Positions 1-5,339 of a DNA stretch of 7,397 nucleotides are shown here, one piece after another. The stretch's first letter is position 1, and the number at the start of each line of letters is the position of its first letter. The position numbers were made by a program, and so were the translations under genes. Origin of the DNA: Bifidobacteriaceae bacterium (GTDB lineage Bacteria > Actinomycetota > Actinomycetes > Actinomycetales > WQXJ01); NCBI GenBank assembly GCA_031258055.1, contig JAIRNM010000005.1, positions 1 to 7,397 of the forward strand, read 5' to 3'. The notes below the pieces were generated by a model that was not told the DNA's origin, did no database searches, and saw nothing but the letters and a program-made list of their open reading frames with translations.

Positions 1-180
1 ACCGACATGCTCCAAAACGTTGTCTCCAACGCCGTCCAAGTGTTCGGCGGCAACGGCTACACCCGCGGCTACCCGGTCGAAAAACTGTTCCGCGACGCCA
101 AAGTCTTCCAAATCATGGACGGCACCAACCAGATCCAGGTGGTCGTCATCGCCAAGTGCCTGGAGGCGGAATATGCCTGA
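1..180 (+). CDS. Acyl-CoA dehydrogenase, C-terminal end (5' part outside window)
   Basis: Frame 1 is open from the first base to a TGA and gives the last 59 residues of an acyl-CoA dehydrogenase. These flavoenzymes oxidise acyl-CoA to enoyl-CoA, or reduce enoyl-CoA when coupled to a low-potential donor, and exchange electrons with ETF. The visible part is the hallmark C-terminal helical domain: VFGGNGYTRGYPVEKLFRDA, then a KVFQIMDGTNQIQ stretch matching the family consensus 'IYEGTsqIQ' just before the end. In MCAD/SCAD-type members the Glu of that motif is the catalytic base that takes the alpha proton; here the position is Asp (MDGT). Either Asp does the job, or the base is elsewhere, as in isovaleryl-CoA dehydrogenase. 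Its stop is one base from the stop of the convergent regulator. The ETF genes downstream are its natural redox partners. The family is sure; the substrate is not determinable. Confidence 0.93.
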   Translation, partial: TDMLQNVVSNAVQVFGGNGYTRGYPVEKLFRDAKVFQIMDGTNQIQVVVIAKCLEAEYA

Positions 181-181
181 G

Positions 182-898
182 TCAGGCCCGGCCCAGCGGC
201 CGGGGCGTGCCCTCCGGGTCGATCAGGACCAGTCGCAGGACCGTGTCCTCGATCAGCGCCCTGACGTGCGGCGAGTCCTTTTCGCCGAGCATGTCGCTGC
301 CGAACAGTCCGTTCCAGGAATGGCGGTCGCTGACCCGGAAGAAGCACAGCGCCGTGATTGTCTGGTGGACGTCCAGGGCCGTGGGGCCCTCGCGGAAAAC
401 TCCCGACGCCCGGCCGCGCACCAACAGGTCCTCGATCACGTCCAAGGCGGACACGTTCAGCGAACGCACGTCGTCCGACATCAGATGCACCGCGCCGACC
501 TCGTAGGAGTTCTCGAACAAGACCAGGCGGATGAAGTCGATGTTGTTCTCGTAATGCCGCAGGGTCGATCGCACCAGCGTCTGCAAGCCGGCCACCGGCT
601 CATAATGGTTCAACCCCAGTTCGACTTCGCTCTCGCGGATATGCCGGTAGGCGGCCACCAACACCTGTTGGTACAAACCCTCCTTGGAGCCGAAATAGTA
701 GTAGATCATCCGCTTCGAGGTATGGGTCTGATCGGCGATCCGATCAATCCGCGAGCCCTCCAAGCCGTGGCGCGAGAACTCGGTCAAAGCCACCTTCATG
801 ATGTCCTGGCGGGTCGCTTCGGCATCGCGCTTATTCGGCCGGGGCGTCGGCGTCGGCGCCGGCGAGGGGCGACCCGCCGTCCGATTAGGAGCTGTCAC
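182..898 (-). CDS. TetR/AcrR-family transcriptional regulator
   Basis: A 238-residue protein, slightly longer than the usual 190-220 of the family. After a Pro/Thr/Ala-rich, probably disordered lead (residues 1-22), residues 25-75 form a typical TetR DNA-binding domain: an ATRQDIMKVALTEF helix, a HGLEGSRIDRIADQ helix, and the turn plus recognition helix TSKRMIYYYFGSKEGLYQQV, which holds the diagnostic YYYFGSKEGL. Residues from about 90 on are the all-helical dimerisation and ligand domain; it contains HYENNIDFIRLVLFEN and a later ALCFF segment, as seen in several acyl-CoA or fatty-acid responsive TetR proteins, though the ligand cannot be assigned. GTG at 898 is the only usable start before the HTH; a purine-rich AGAGGG lies about 14 bases upstream, too far for a strong ribosome site. 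It is transcribed divergently from etfB, so it probably represses itself and the etfB-led operon, with an acyl-CoA or organic acid as inducer (inference). Confidence 0.93.
   Translation of the reverse strand: MTAPNRTAGRPSPAPTPTPRPNKRDAEATRQDIMKVALTEFSRHGLEGSRIDRIADQTHTSKRMIYYYFGSKEGLYQQVLVAAYRHIRESEVELGLNHYEPVAGLQTLVRSTLRHYENNIDFIRLVLFENSYEVGAVHLMSDDVRSLNVSALDVIEDLLVRGRASGVFREGPTALDVHQTITALCFFRVSDRHSWNGLFGSDMLGEKDSPHVRALIEDTVLRLVLIDPEGTPRPLGRA
187..204. terminator. GC-only hairpin at convergent gene ends, possible bidirectional terminator
   Basis: A perfect 7-bp stem, CCCGGCC / GGCCGGG, with a 4-base loop (CAGC) lies 7 bases past the acyl-CoA dehydrogenase stop, inside the last codons of the convergent regulator. 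No T-run follows on either strand, so it is not a classical intrinsic terminator. U-tract-less hairpins are often proposed as terminators in high-GC actinobacteria. Position and stem strength are the only support. Confidence 0.35.
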
Positions 899-907
899 GC
901 CGGACAG
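892..907. promoter_or_regulatory. Inverted repeat CTGTC-N6-GACAG over the regulator start, candidate operator
   Basis: Perfect 5-bp arms CTGTC and GACAG are separated by 6 bases (ACGCCG). The left arm and spacer cover the GTG start codon of the tetR gene, and the right arm extends into the 62-base divergent intergenic region. TetR dimers usually bind two-fold symmetric sites of this size next to their own gene. The arms are short and could arise by chance; placement is the main argument. I could not identify convincing -10/-35 boxes for either direction in this short gap. Confidence 0.4.
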
Positions 908-960
908 TTTAGCCCTCTGCGCGGCCCCGCCCGCTTGAACAACACACCGGAGGATTCCCG

Positions 961-1722
961 ATGACGGTAATAGCGCTCTACAAGTGGACCGCCAATCCGC
1001 AAGACGCCTCGGTGGCGCCGGACGGCGCGGTGCGATGGTCGGGCGCCAAGCCGGCCCTCAGCGAGTACGATGCCGTCGCCATCGAGGTCGCCCGCCAGGT
1101 CGCCAAAGCGGTCGGCCAGCCGTGCGTCGGGGTGAGCCTGGGCAAGGCGGACGCCAGTTCGGCGCTGGCCCGCAAAACCGTCCTGGCCCGCGGCCTGGAC
1201 TCGGCCCTGATAGCCGCCGATGACGCCACCGCCTCTTGGAACCTGACCGACGTCGCCCGGGCGCTGGCCGGGCTGGTCGCCCGCCTCGAAAACGTCAGCT
1301 TGGTGGCGGCCGGCGACGTGTCGATCGACGAGGGCGCGGGAATCATCCCGGCGCTCGCGGCGGGCTACCTCGGCTGGCCCTGCCTGTTGGGGGTGACGAA
1401 ACTGGAGCCTTCCGAAGCTGGCTGGACGGCCGAACAGGCCGTGCCGGGCGGGACCCGATCAGTCGAAGTGACCGGTCCGCTGGTGGCCGGGATCGCCACC
1501 GACGCGGCCGCGCCGCGACCGCCGGGCATCAAAGACGTCCTGGCCGCGGGCAAGAAACCGGCCGAGGTGGTTCCCCTGGACCAGTTGCCGGCGCCCGCTT
1601 CGATTGTGCAAGTGGTCGGCCGCGAACGTCCTGGGGCCGCGCGGCGGCTTGGGAAGACCTTCAGCGGCCAAACGGCCGCCGCCGATCTCATCGCCGCTCT
1701 GCGCGCGGATGGCGTGCTTTAG
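961..1722 (+). CDS. etfB: Electron-transfer flavoprotein beta subunit, FixA/YdiQ-like
   Basis: A 253-residue protein, the normal length for EtfB. It pairs with EtfA to carry electrons between an acyl-CoA dehydrogenase and a membrane or soluble redox partner; EtfB supplies part of the flavin/AMP pocket. The N-terminus (ALYKWTANPQDA, then a DG turn and ALSEYDAVAIEVARQV) follows the FixA pattern 'YK.vPDeqDi...DG...s.yD.nAIEaA'. Residues 70-82 (ARKTVLARGLDSA) match the FixA 'ARK.vLsRGpd' segment, residues 115-142 hold the SIDEGAGIIPALAAGYLGWP nucleotide-binding region, and IKDVLAAGKKPAEVV (190-204) is the conserved C-terminal segment that contacts EtfA. The classical EtfB signature region (about 157-180) is degenerate: the usual Val-x-Arg is not clear. 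A GGAGG seven bases before ATG fixes the start. etfA follows after 23 bases. It heads the rightward operon, divergent from tetR. Confidence 0.93.
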   Translation: MTVIALYKWTANPQDASVAPDGAVRWSGAKPALSEYDAVAIEVARQVAKAVGQPCVGVSLGKADASSALARKTVLARGLDSALIAADDATASWNLTDVARALAGLVARLENVSLVAAGDVSIDEGAGIIPALAAGYLGWPCLLGVTKLEPSEAGWTAEQAVPGGTRSVEVTGPLVAGIATDAAAPRPPGIKDVLAAGKKPAEVVPLDQLPAPASIVQVVGRERPGAARRLGKTFSGQTAAADLIAALRADGVL

Positions 1723-1729
1723 GACAACC

Positions 1730-1735
1730 GGGGAG
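1730..1735 (+). promoter_or_regulatory. Ribosome binding site that sets the etfA start
   Basis: GGGGAG lies 10 bases before the ATG at 1746. The etfA frame stays open far upstream, through etfB, because of the high GC, so this site together with the FixB-like N-terminus (TTWIISTD) decides the true start. Confidence 0.6.
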
Positions 1736-1745
1736 CAGACCAGCC

Positions 1746-2615
1746 ATGACGACTTGGATCATCTCGACAGATTCCCACATCCAGGGCTTGATCGACCTGG
1801 CGCGGGCGCTCGGCGGCCAGGTGATCTTGGTCGACGCCGGCTGCGGCCCGCTGGCCGGGGTCGACCGAACCGTCACCGTGACGGACGGCGCCGGCCCGGC
1901 CGAGGCAGCCGTCCCGGCGGTGATCAAGGCTGTTCAAGCCGAGCCGGGCGACCTGGCGCTGGCCCGCAACGGACCGGCCGAACGGGTCCTGGCCGGTGCG
2001 CTGGCCGCCGCGCTCGACGCCCCGGTCCTGACCGATCCCCGCGAGCTGACAGCCGAATCGACCCTCGTCGGCCGGTTTGGAGGCATCGCCCTGGAACGGG
2101 TCACGACCGGCAAGGTCCGGGTGGTCATCGCCGAGGGCGGCGCCGAAGCCGGTCCGGGCGGGACGGCGCAGGCCGTGGCCGTCGAGGACCGCGCCGCCAT
2201 GAGGGTGATCGCCACCGGGCGCCATCCAACTGGCGCGGCCGACCTCGCCAGCTCGCGCCGGATCGTGGCGGTGGGCATGGGCTTTCGGGCCGAGCCAGAC
2301 CTGTCCCTGGCGCGCGAACTGGCCAGCGCCATCGGCGCGGATCTGGCTTGCTCGCGCCCGATCGCCGAAGGCAAAGGCTGGATGCCCCGAGAGAGCTACA
2401 TCGGCGTGACCGGGTTGCGAGTCAGCCCCGAGCTTTACGTGGCGCTCGGCATCTCCGGGCAGCTCCAGCACCTGGCCGGCGTCCGGGACGCGAAGACGAT
2501 CATCGCGATCAACTCTGACGCCTCCGCGCCGATCTTCGCGGCCAGCGACTATGGCCTGGTCGGAGATCTGTACCAAGCCCTCCCGGCACTCGCCAACCAG
2601 TTCGCAGGCGACTGA
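1746..2615 (+). CDS. etfA: Electron-transfer flavoprotein alpha subunit, FixB/YdiR-like
   Basis: A 289-residue protein, a little shorter than FixB-type EtfA (about 310). The N-terminal Rossmann-like half (1-160) pairs with EtfB. The C-terminal FAD-binding domain is well preserved: ELASAIGADLACSRPIAEGK (191-210, with the SRP triad), GWMPRESYIGVTG (211-223), SPELYVALGISGQLQH (228-242, the FAD phosphate/isoalloxazine region), TIIAINSDASAPIF (251-264) and ASDYGLVGDL (266-275). The sequence 'SRPiAE...WM...YiGv(s/t)' is closer to FixB of the carnitine (cai/fix) system than to housekeeping EtfA, which has GQTG at the third site. One oddity: the usual Gly-Arg-Gly opening the domain reads Gly-Met-Gly (177-179). 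No fixC (ETF:quinone oxidoreductase) or fixX (ferredoxin-like) gene is in the window, so the electron partner on the other side is unknown. Confidence 0.94.
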   Translation: MTTWIISTDSHIQGLIDLARALGGQVILVDAGCGPLAGVDRTVTVTDGAGPAEAAVPAVIKAVQAEPGDLALARNGPAERVLAGALAAALDAPVLTDPRELTAESTLVGRFGGIALERVTTGKVRVVIAEGGAEAGPGGTAQAVAVEDRAAMRVIATGRHPTGAADLASSRRIVAVGMGFRAEPDLSLARELASAIGADLACSRPIAEGKGWMPRESYIGVTGLRVSPELYVALGISGQLQHLAGVRDAKTIIAINSDASAPIFAASDYGLVGDLYQALPALANQFAGD

Positions 2616-2642
2616 TCACCCGCATAACTACTTTGTGACGAT

Positions 2643-2647
2643 AGGAG
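2643..2647 (+). promoter_or_regulatory. Ribosome binding site for the CoA-transferase
   Basis: AGGAG eight bases before the ATG at 2656. The same frame opens at 2551 inside etfA, but this site and the family's usual N-terminus (GLQGIKVIDLTQ) place the start at 2656. Confidence 0.7.
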
Positions 2648-2655
2648 AATCCCAA

Positions 2656-3939
2656 ATGGGCGGACTACAAGGAATCAAGGTAATCGACCTGACTCAGTAC
2701 GTCGCCGGACCGGCCTGCCCGCGCCTGCTCGGCGAGCTGGGCGCCACCGTCTACAAGGTCGAGCCGTTCACCGGCGACGAACAGCGCACCCAAGGCGCAA
2801 GCTGGGGGATGAACCACAAGACTGAGTTCGACGACGCCGCATTTGATATGAGCTCAATGAACAAGCAATGGCTCGCCATCAACCTAAAATCGCCAGGCGG
2901 CCGCGCGGTCATGGAAAAGCTTCTGGCTGAATCCGATGTCTTCGTCACGAGCTTCAGGGACGGGGCTCTTGGACGGTTGGGCCTCGATTACGATTCTATC
3001 AAGACGAGATTCCCGCACATCGTCTGGGCCCAGATGCGCGGTTATGGGGAGCGCGGCAAGGAGAAAGACTCCCGCGGATTCGACGCCACGGCCTATTCCG
3101 CCCGAGGTGGTCTTGCCATGTCCTTTCCCCAGGCCAACGAGCACTTTCAGCCAGGCAACCCACCGTTCGCGGTCGGCGACTGGAACGCCAGCCAAATGCT
3201 CGCTTCGGGAGTCTTGGCGGCGCTTGTCCGGCGGCTGCGAACTGGCCAGGGGGACAAAGTCACAGTCAATCTCTACCACGCCGCTTGCTGGGCCATGACT
3301 TCGGCGATCGTCTCCGGCCAACAAGGGGCCAAGTACCCGAAAGACCGTCGCAAGGCGCCCTGCCCCACCAACAACTGTTACCAGAGCGGGGACGGCGTCT
3401 GGTTCAACATGTGTTTCGGCCACTACAACAAGTACTTTGAGCTGGTGATGACAACCATCGGGTTGGATCACCTGGTCGGCAACAAGGATTACGACACGCT
3501 CGAAGTCATCGGCCCCAGCGGCGCCAACGCGCAAGTTATCGCCTGGATGGATGAAGCCTTCGCCAAGCAGGACTTCGCCCACTGGGAACGGCTCTTCAAG
3601 GAAAGGGACATCCCCTTCCAGAAATGCTTCACCGTTGACGACATCCTCGAAGACGACGAGGCCTTCGACAATGACATTCTGCGCAAGATCCATTACGACG
3701 ACCTCGGCGAATACACCGTCACCACCACGCCGGTGCGCCTGGCCAGCGTCGGCGATCCCGTGCTTTATCGGTCGAGGCCGATCGGCTATGACACGCGCGC
3801 GGTCTTGAGTGGACACGGGTACTCGGACGCCGACATCCACAGCCTCGGAGAGCAAGGGGCGGTGCTGTGCTATTCCGGCCCGCCGGTGCCCAAGAGCGTG
3901 CTCGCGCCCAGCCACGGGCCTGGCTTTCCGAAGGCGTGA
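2656..3939 (+). CDS. Class III (CaiB/BaiF, FldA/HadA-like) CoA-transferase
   Basis: A 427-residue family III CoA-transferase, which moves CoA between an acyl-CoA donor and a free carboxylate through a covalent aspartyl-CoA anhydride. The N-terminal fold is clear: LQGIKVIDLTQYVAGPACPR (4-23), LLGELGATVYKVEPFTGD (24-41), LAINLKSPGG (73-82), SDVFVTSFRDGALGRLGLDY (93-112). The segment SRGFDATAYSARGG (139-152) matches the 'GFD.TAY..RgG' motif of transferases acting on 2-hydroxy and cinnamoyl-type acids (FldA, HadA), so Asp143 is the predicted catalytic residue. FAVGDWNASQML and LRTGQGDKVTVNLYHAACW follow, as expected for the family. About 24 residues beyond the usual C-terminus (Pro-rich, ending GPGFPKA) look like an added tail. 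It sits 40 bases after etfA and 33 before a second fold relative. Transferase activity is likely; the substrate pair is not readable. Codon GC is lower than in the ETF genes. Confidence 0.92.
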   Translation: MGGLQGIKVIDLTQYVAGPACPRLLGELGATVYKVEPFTGDEQRTQGASWGMNHKTEFDDAAFDMSSMNKQWLAINLKSPGGRAVMEKLLAESDVFVTSFRDGALGRLGLDYDSIKTRFPHIVWAQMRGYGERGKEKDSRGFDATAYSARGGLAMSFPQANEHFQPGNPPFAVGDWNASQMLASGVLAALVRRLRTGQGDKVTVNLYHAACWAMTSAIVSGQQGAKYPKDRRKAPCPTNNCYQSGDGVWFNMCFGHYNKYFELVMTTIGLDHLVGNKDYDTLEVIGPSGANAQVIAWMDEAFAKQDFAHWERLFKERDIPFQKCFTVDDILEDDEAFDNDILRKIHYDDLGEYTVTTTPVRLASVGDPVLYRSRPIGYDTRAVLSGHGYSDADIHSLGEQGAVLCYSGPPVPKSVLAPSHGPGFPKA

Positions 3940-3972
3940 CAGCCCCGGAGAAGATCGAGAGAAAGCGTTTCA

Positions 3973-5157
3973 ATGACGAACCACAACCAATCGTTCCGGG
4001 ACCTGCTCGTCCTGGATATGACCCGCTACCTGCCCGGGGCCTACGCCACGCAGATTCTGGCCGATCTCGGAGCCGAAGTCGTCAAGATCGAAGACACCGC
4101 CAAGGGGGATCTTTGCAGGCACGACTACCCCTTCATCAACGGGGTCAGCTACTACTTCACCGCCCTCTGCCGCAATAAGAAGAGCCTGTCCCTCAATCTC
4201 AAGAACACTGACGGGCACGAAGTCTTTATGAAACTGGCCGAGCGCGCCGACATCATTGTCGAGAGCTTCCGGCCAGGGGTCACAAAGCGTCTGGGGGTCG
4301 ACTACGAATCAATCAAGCAAGTCAACGCGAAGATCGTCTATTGCTCATACTCGGCGTTCGGCCAGGATGACCCGAGAAGCCTCAAGGCTGTTCATGACCT
4401 CAACATGCAGGGGCTGTCCGGATACTTGTCGATCAACGGCGGGGTCGACGCGCCAATCCACCTGCCGGACATCGCCAGCGCCATGGTCGCCGCTCAAGGC
4501 ATGTTGGCAGCGCTCTACGACCGGGAACGCACCGGCCAAGGCTCATACGTCGACGTCTCGATGTTCGACTCCTTTGTTTGGTGGAACTCATTAGTTGACA
4601 GCCGTTTCCATTTCCTGGGCGAGGCCCTCGAAGCGCAAGACCTCGAGTATCCGGCCGTCTGCTACAACGTCTACACGACCAGGGACGGCCGCACGCTCAC
4701 GTTCGCAGCGCTCGAGGAGAAGTTCTGGACAACCTTCTGCACGGAAGCGGGGGTCGAAGATCTGATTCCCGTGAAGCTATGCCGGCGGCACGAGGCGCCC
4801 GAGGCCTTCGACAAGATGGAACGGTTGGTGGCGTCGAAGACGCTGAGCGAATGGAACGAGTGGCTGGCCGACAAGGATATCTGCGTCGCGCCTGTGGCCA
4901 CAAAGGCTGAGGCGATCAAACGTATTGTTGACTCAAATGCCGGCATGATGGCTTATCGCGATTTCCCAATCACCGGCCGGGTTCTGCAGACCAACATTCC
5001 TCACCGAATCTCCGCCCTGCCAGTGTCGCTGGCCGATGCGTCCCCGCCCCCGCCGCTAGGACAACACAATCTCGAAATCCTTGAGCGCCTCGGTTATCGC
5101 CACCGCGATGCCGTCCGGATGGCCGAGACCGGGGCAATCAACGCGGTGCTCCAATGA
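3973..5157 (+). CDS. CaiB/BaiF-family enzyme with alpha-methylacyl-CoA racemase-type residues
   Basis: A 394-residue protein of the same fold as its left neighbour but clearly a different subfamily. Fold markers: DLLVLDMTRYLPGAYATQIL (10-29), DLGAEVVKIED (31-41), KSLSLNLKN (70-78), RADIIVESFRPGVTKRLGVDY (91-111) and RTGQGSYVDVSMFDS (186-200). At the active site it has AVHDLNMQGLSGYLS (139-153), PIHLPDIASA (161-170) and TFAALEEKFWTTF (243-255). These align with the GHDxNY, Asp-loop and 'aIEpkFw' segments of alpha-methylacyl-CoA racemase, giving a predicted His141 / Asp166 / Glu248 set for 1,1-proton transfer at C2 of an acyl-CoA. Asp142 also matches the transferase nucleophile, so a CoA-transferase role, alone or as a hetero-oligomer with the upstream protein (compare BbsEF), remains possible. 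The purine-rich GAGAGAAAG seven bases before ATG is a moderate ribosome site. Confidence 0.88.
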   Translation: MTNHNQSFRDLLVLDMTRYLPGAYATQILADLGAEVVKIEDTAKGDLCRHDYPFINGVSYYFTALCRNKKSLSLNLKNTDGHEVFMKLAERADIIVESFRPGVTKRLGVDYESIKQVNAKIVYCSYSAFGQDDPRSLKAVHDLNMQGLSGYLSINGGVDAPIHLPDIASAMVAAQGMLAALYDRERTGQGSYVDVSMFDSFVWWNSLVDSRFHFLGEALEAQDLEYPAVCYNVYTTRDGRTLTFAALEEKFWTTFCTEAGVEDLIPVKLCRRHEAPEAFDKMERLVASKTLSEWNEWLADKDICVAPVATKAEAIKRIVDSNAGMMAYRDFPITGRVLQTNIPHRISALPVSLADASPPPPLGQHNLEILERLGYRHRDAVRMAETGAINAVLQ

Positions 5158-5339
5158 GAGCGCGGCGTGACATCCCGTTTTCCGGGAAAGCCAATGGCAT
5201 TCCCCGGCCGCGTCAGGGCGGCGTGGCAGAGTTCTACCGCTCTGATCCGGCCGCCAACCAACAAGACGCGATGAATTCATCCAAGCTCGGAGGAACCATC
5301 GCACGACCAATAGAACGGAGTGGTAATCAAAGTGGATGA
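5154..5339 (+). CDS. Doubtful 61-codon ORF bridging the racemase-like gene and the symporter
   Basis: The ATG overlaps the upstream stop as ATGA, and the TGA falls 5-8 bases into the symporter gene, so this ORF exactly bridges the gap and could couple translation across it. The product is basic and polar (starts MRARRDIPF, ends SGNQSG), without a membrane segment, Cys motif or domain I recognise. No good ribosome site precedes it, and third-position GC falls in its second half (from Met40 on), which argues against coding. It may be a chance ORF in the leader of the symporter gene. Confidence 0.2.
   Translation: MRARRDIPFSGKANGIPRPRQGGVAEFYRSDPAANQQDAMNSSKLGGTIARPIERSGNQSG
5158..5331 (+). other. 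174-base intergenic leader before the symporter gene
   Basis: This is the largest gap inside the rightward series. It holds a near-palindrome TTTCC-G-GGAAA (5179-5189), a small GCCGC/GCGGC hairpin (5207-5222) without a T-run, and a GGAGGA at 5289-5294 that is not followed by a usable start. These could be regulatory sites or an internal promoter region for the symporter, but I cannot point to convincing -35/-10 boxes. Confidence 0.35.
5317..5320 (+). promoter_or_regulatory. Ribosome binding site that favours the GTG at 5332 for the symporter
   Basis: The frame is closed by a TAG at 5311-5313, leaving GTG 5320 or GTG 5332 as starts. GGAG here overlaps the first GTG and lies 11 bases before the second, so the second is the better served start. 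The difference is only four residues. Confidence 0.45.

Noticed and set aside
20..964. Long forward ORF opposite the regulator gene
   Set aside because: The product is Arg/Pro/Gln-rich low-complexity sequence with no recognisable domain, and it lies antisense to a clear TetR gene. High GC removes stops from this frame.
1236..1745. Upstream in-frame extension of etfA through etfB
   Set aside because: The translated extension is Arg/Gly-rich with no family similarity and overlaps etfB in another frame. A ribosome site and a FixB-like N-terminus put the start at 1746.
1719..2576. 285-codon reverse ORF opposite etfA
   Set aside because: Antisense shadow of a strongly conserved gene; composition typical of a GC-rich complementary frame.
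2884..3915. 343-codon reverse ORF opposite the CoA-transferase
   Set aside because: No domain or ribosome site recognised; fully antisense to a gene with clear family motifs, and explained by codon bias of the true frame.
3973..5157. Naming this gene caiB (crotonobetainyl-CoA:carnitine CoA-transferase)
   Set aside because: It shares the fold only. The HD.N, Asp-loop and Glu pattern is racemase-like, and no caiT, caiC or caiD gene is in the window to support carnitine as the substrate.
5336..5338. ATG at the start of the symporter gene as an alternative initiation codon
   Set aside because: It is in a different frame from the MHS protein.
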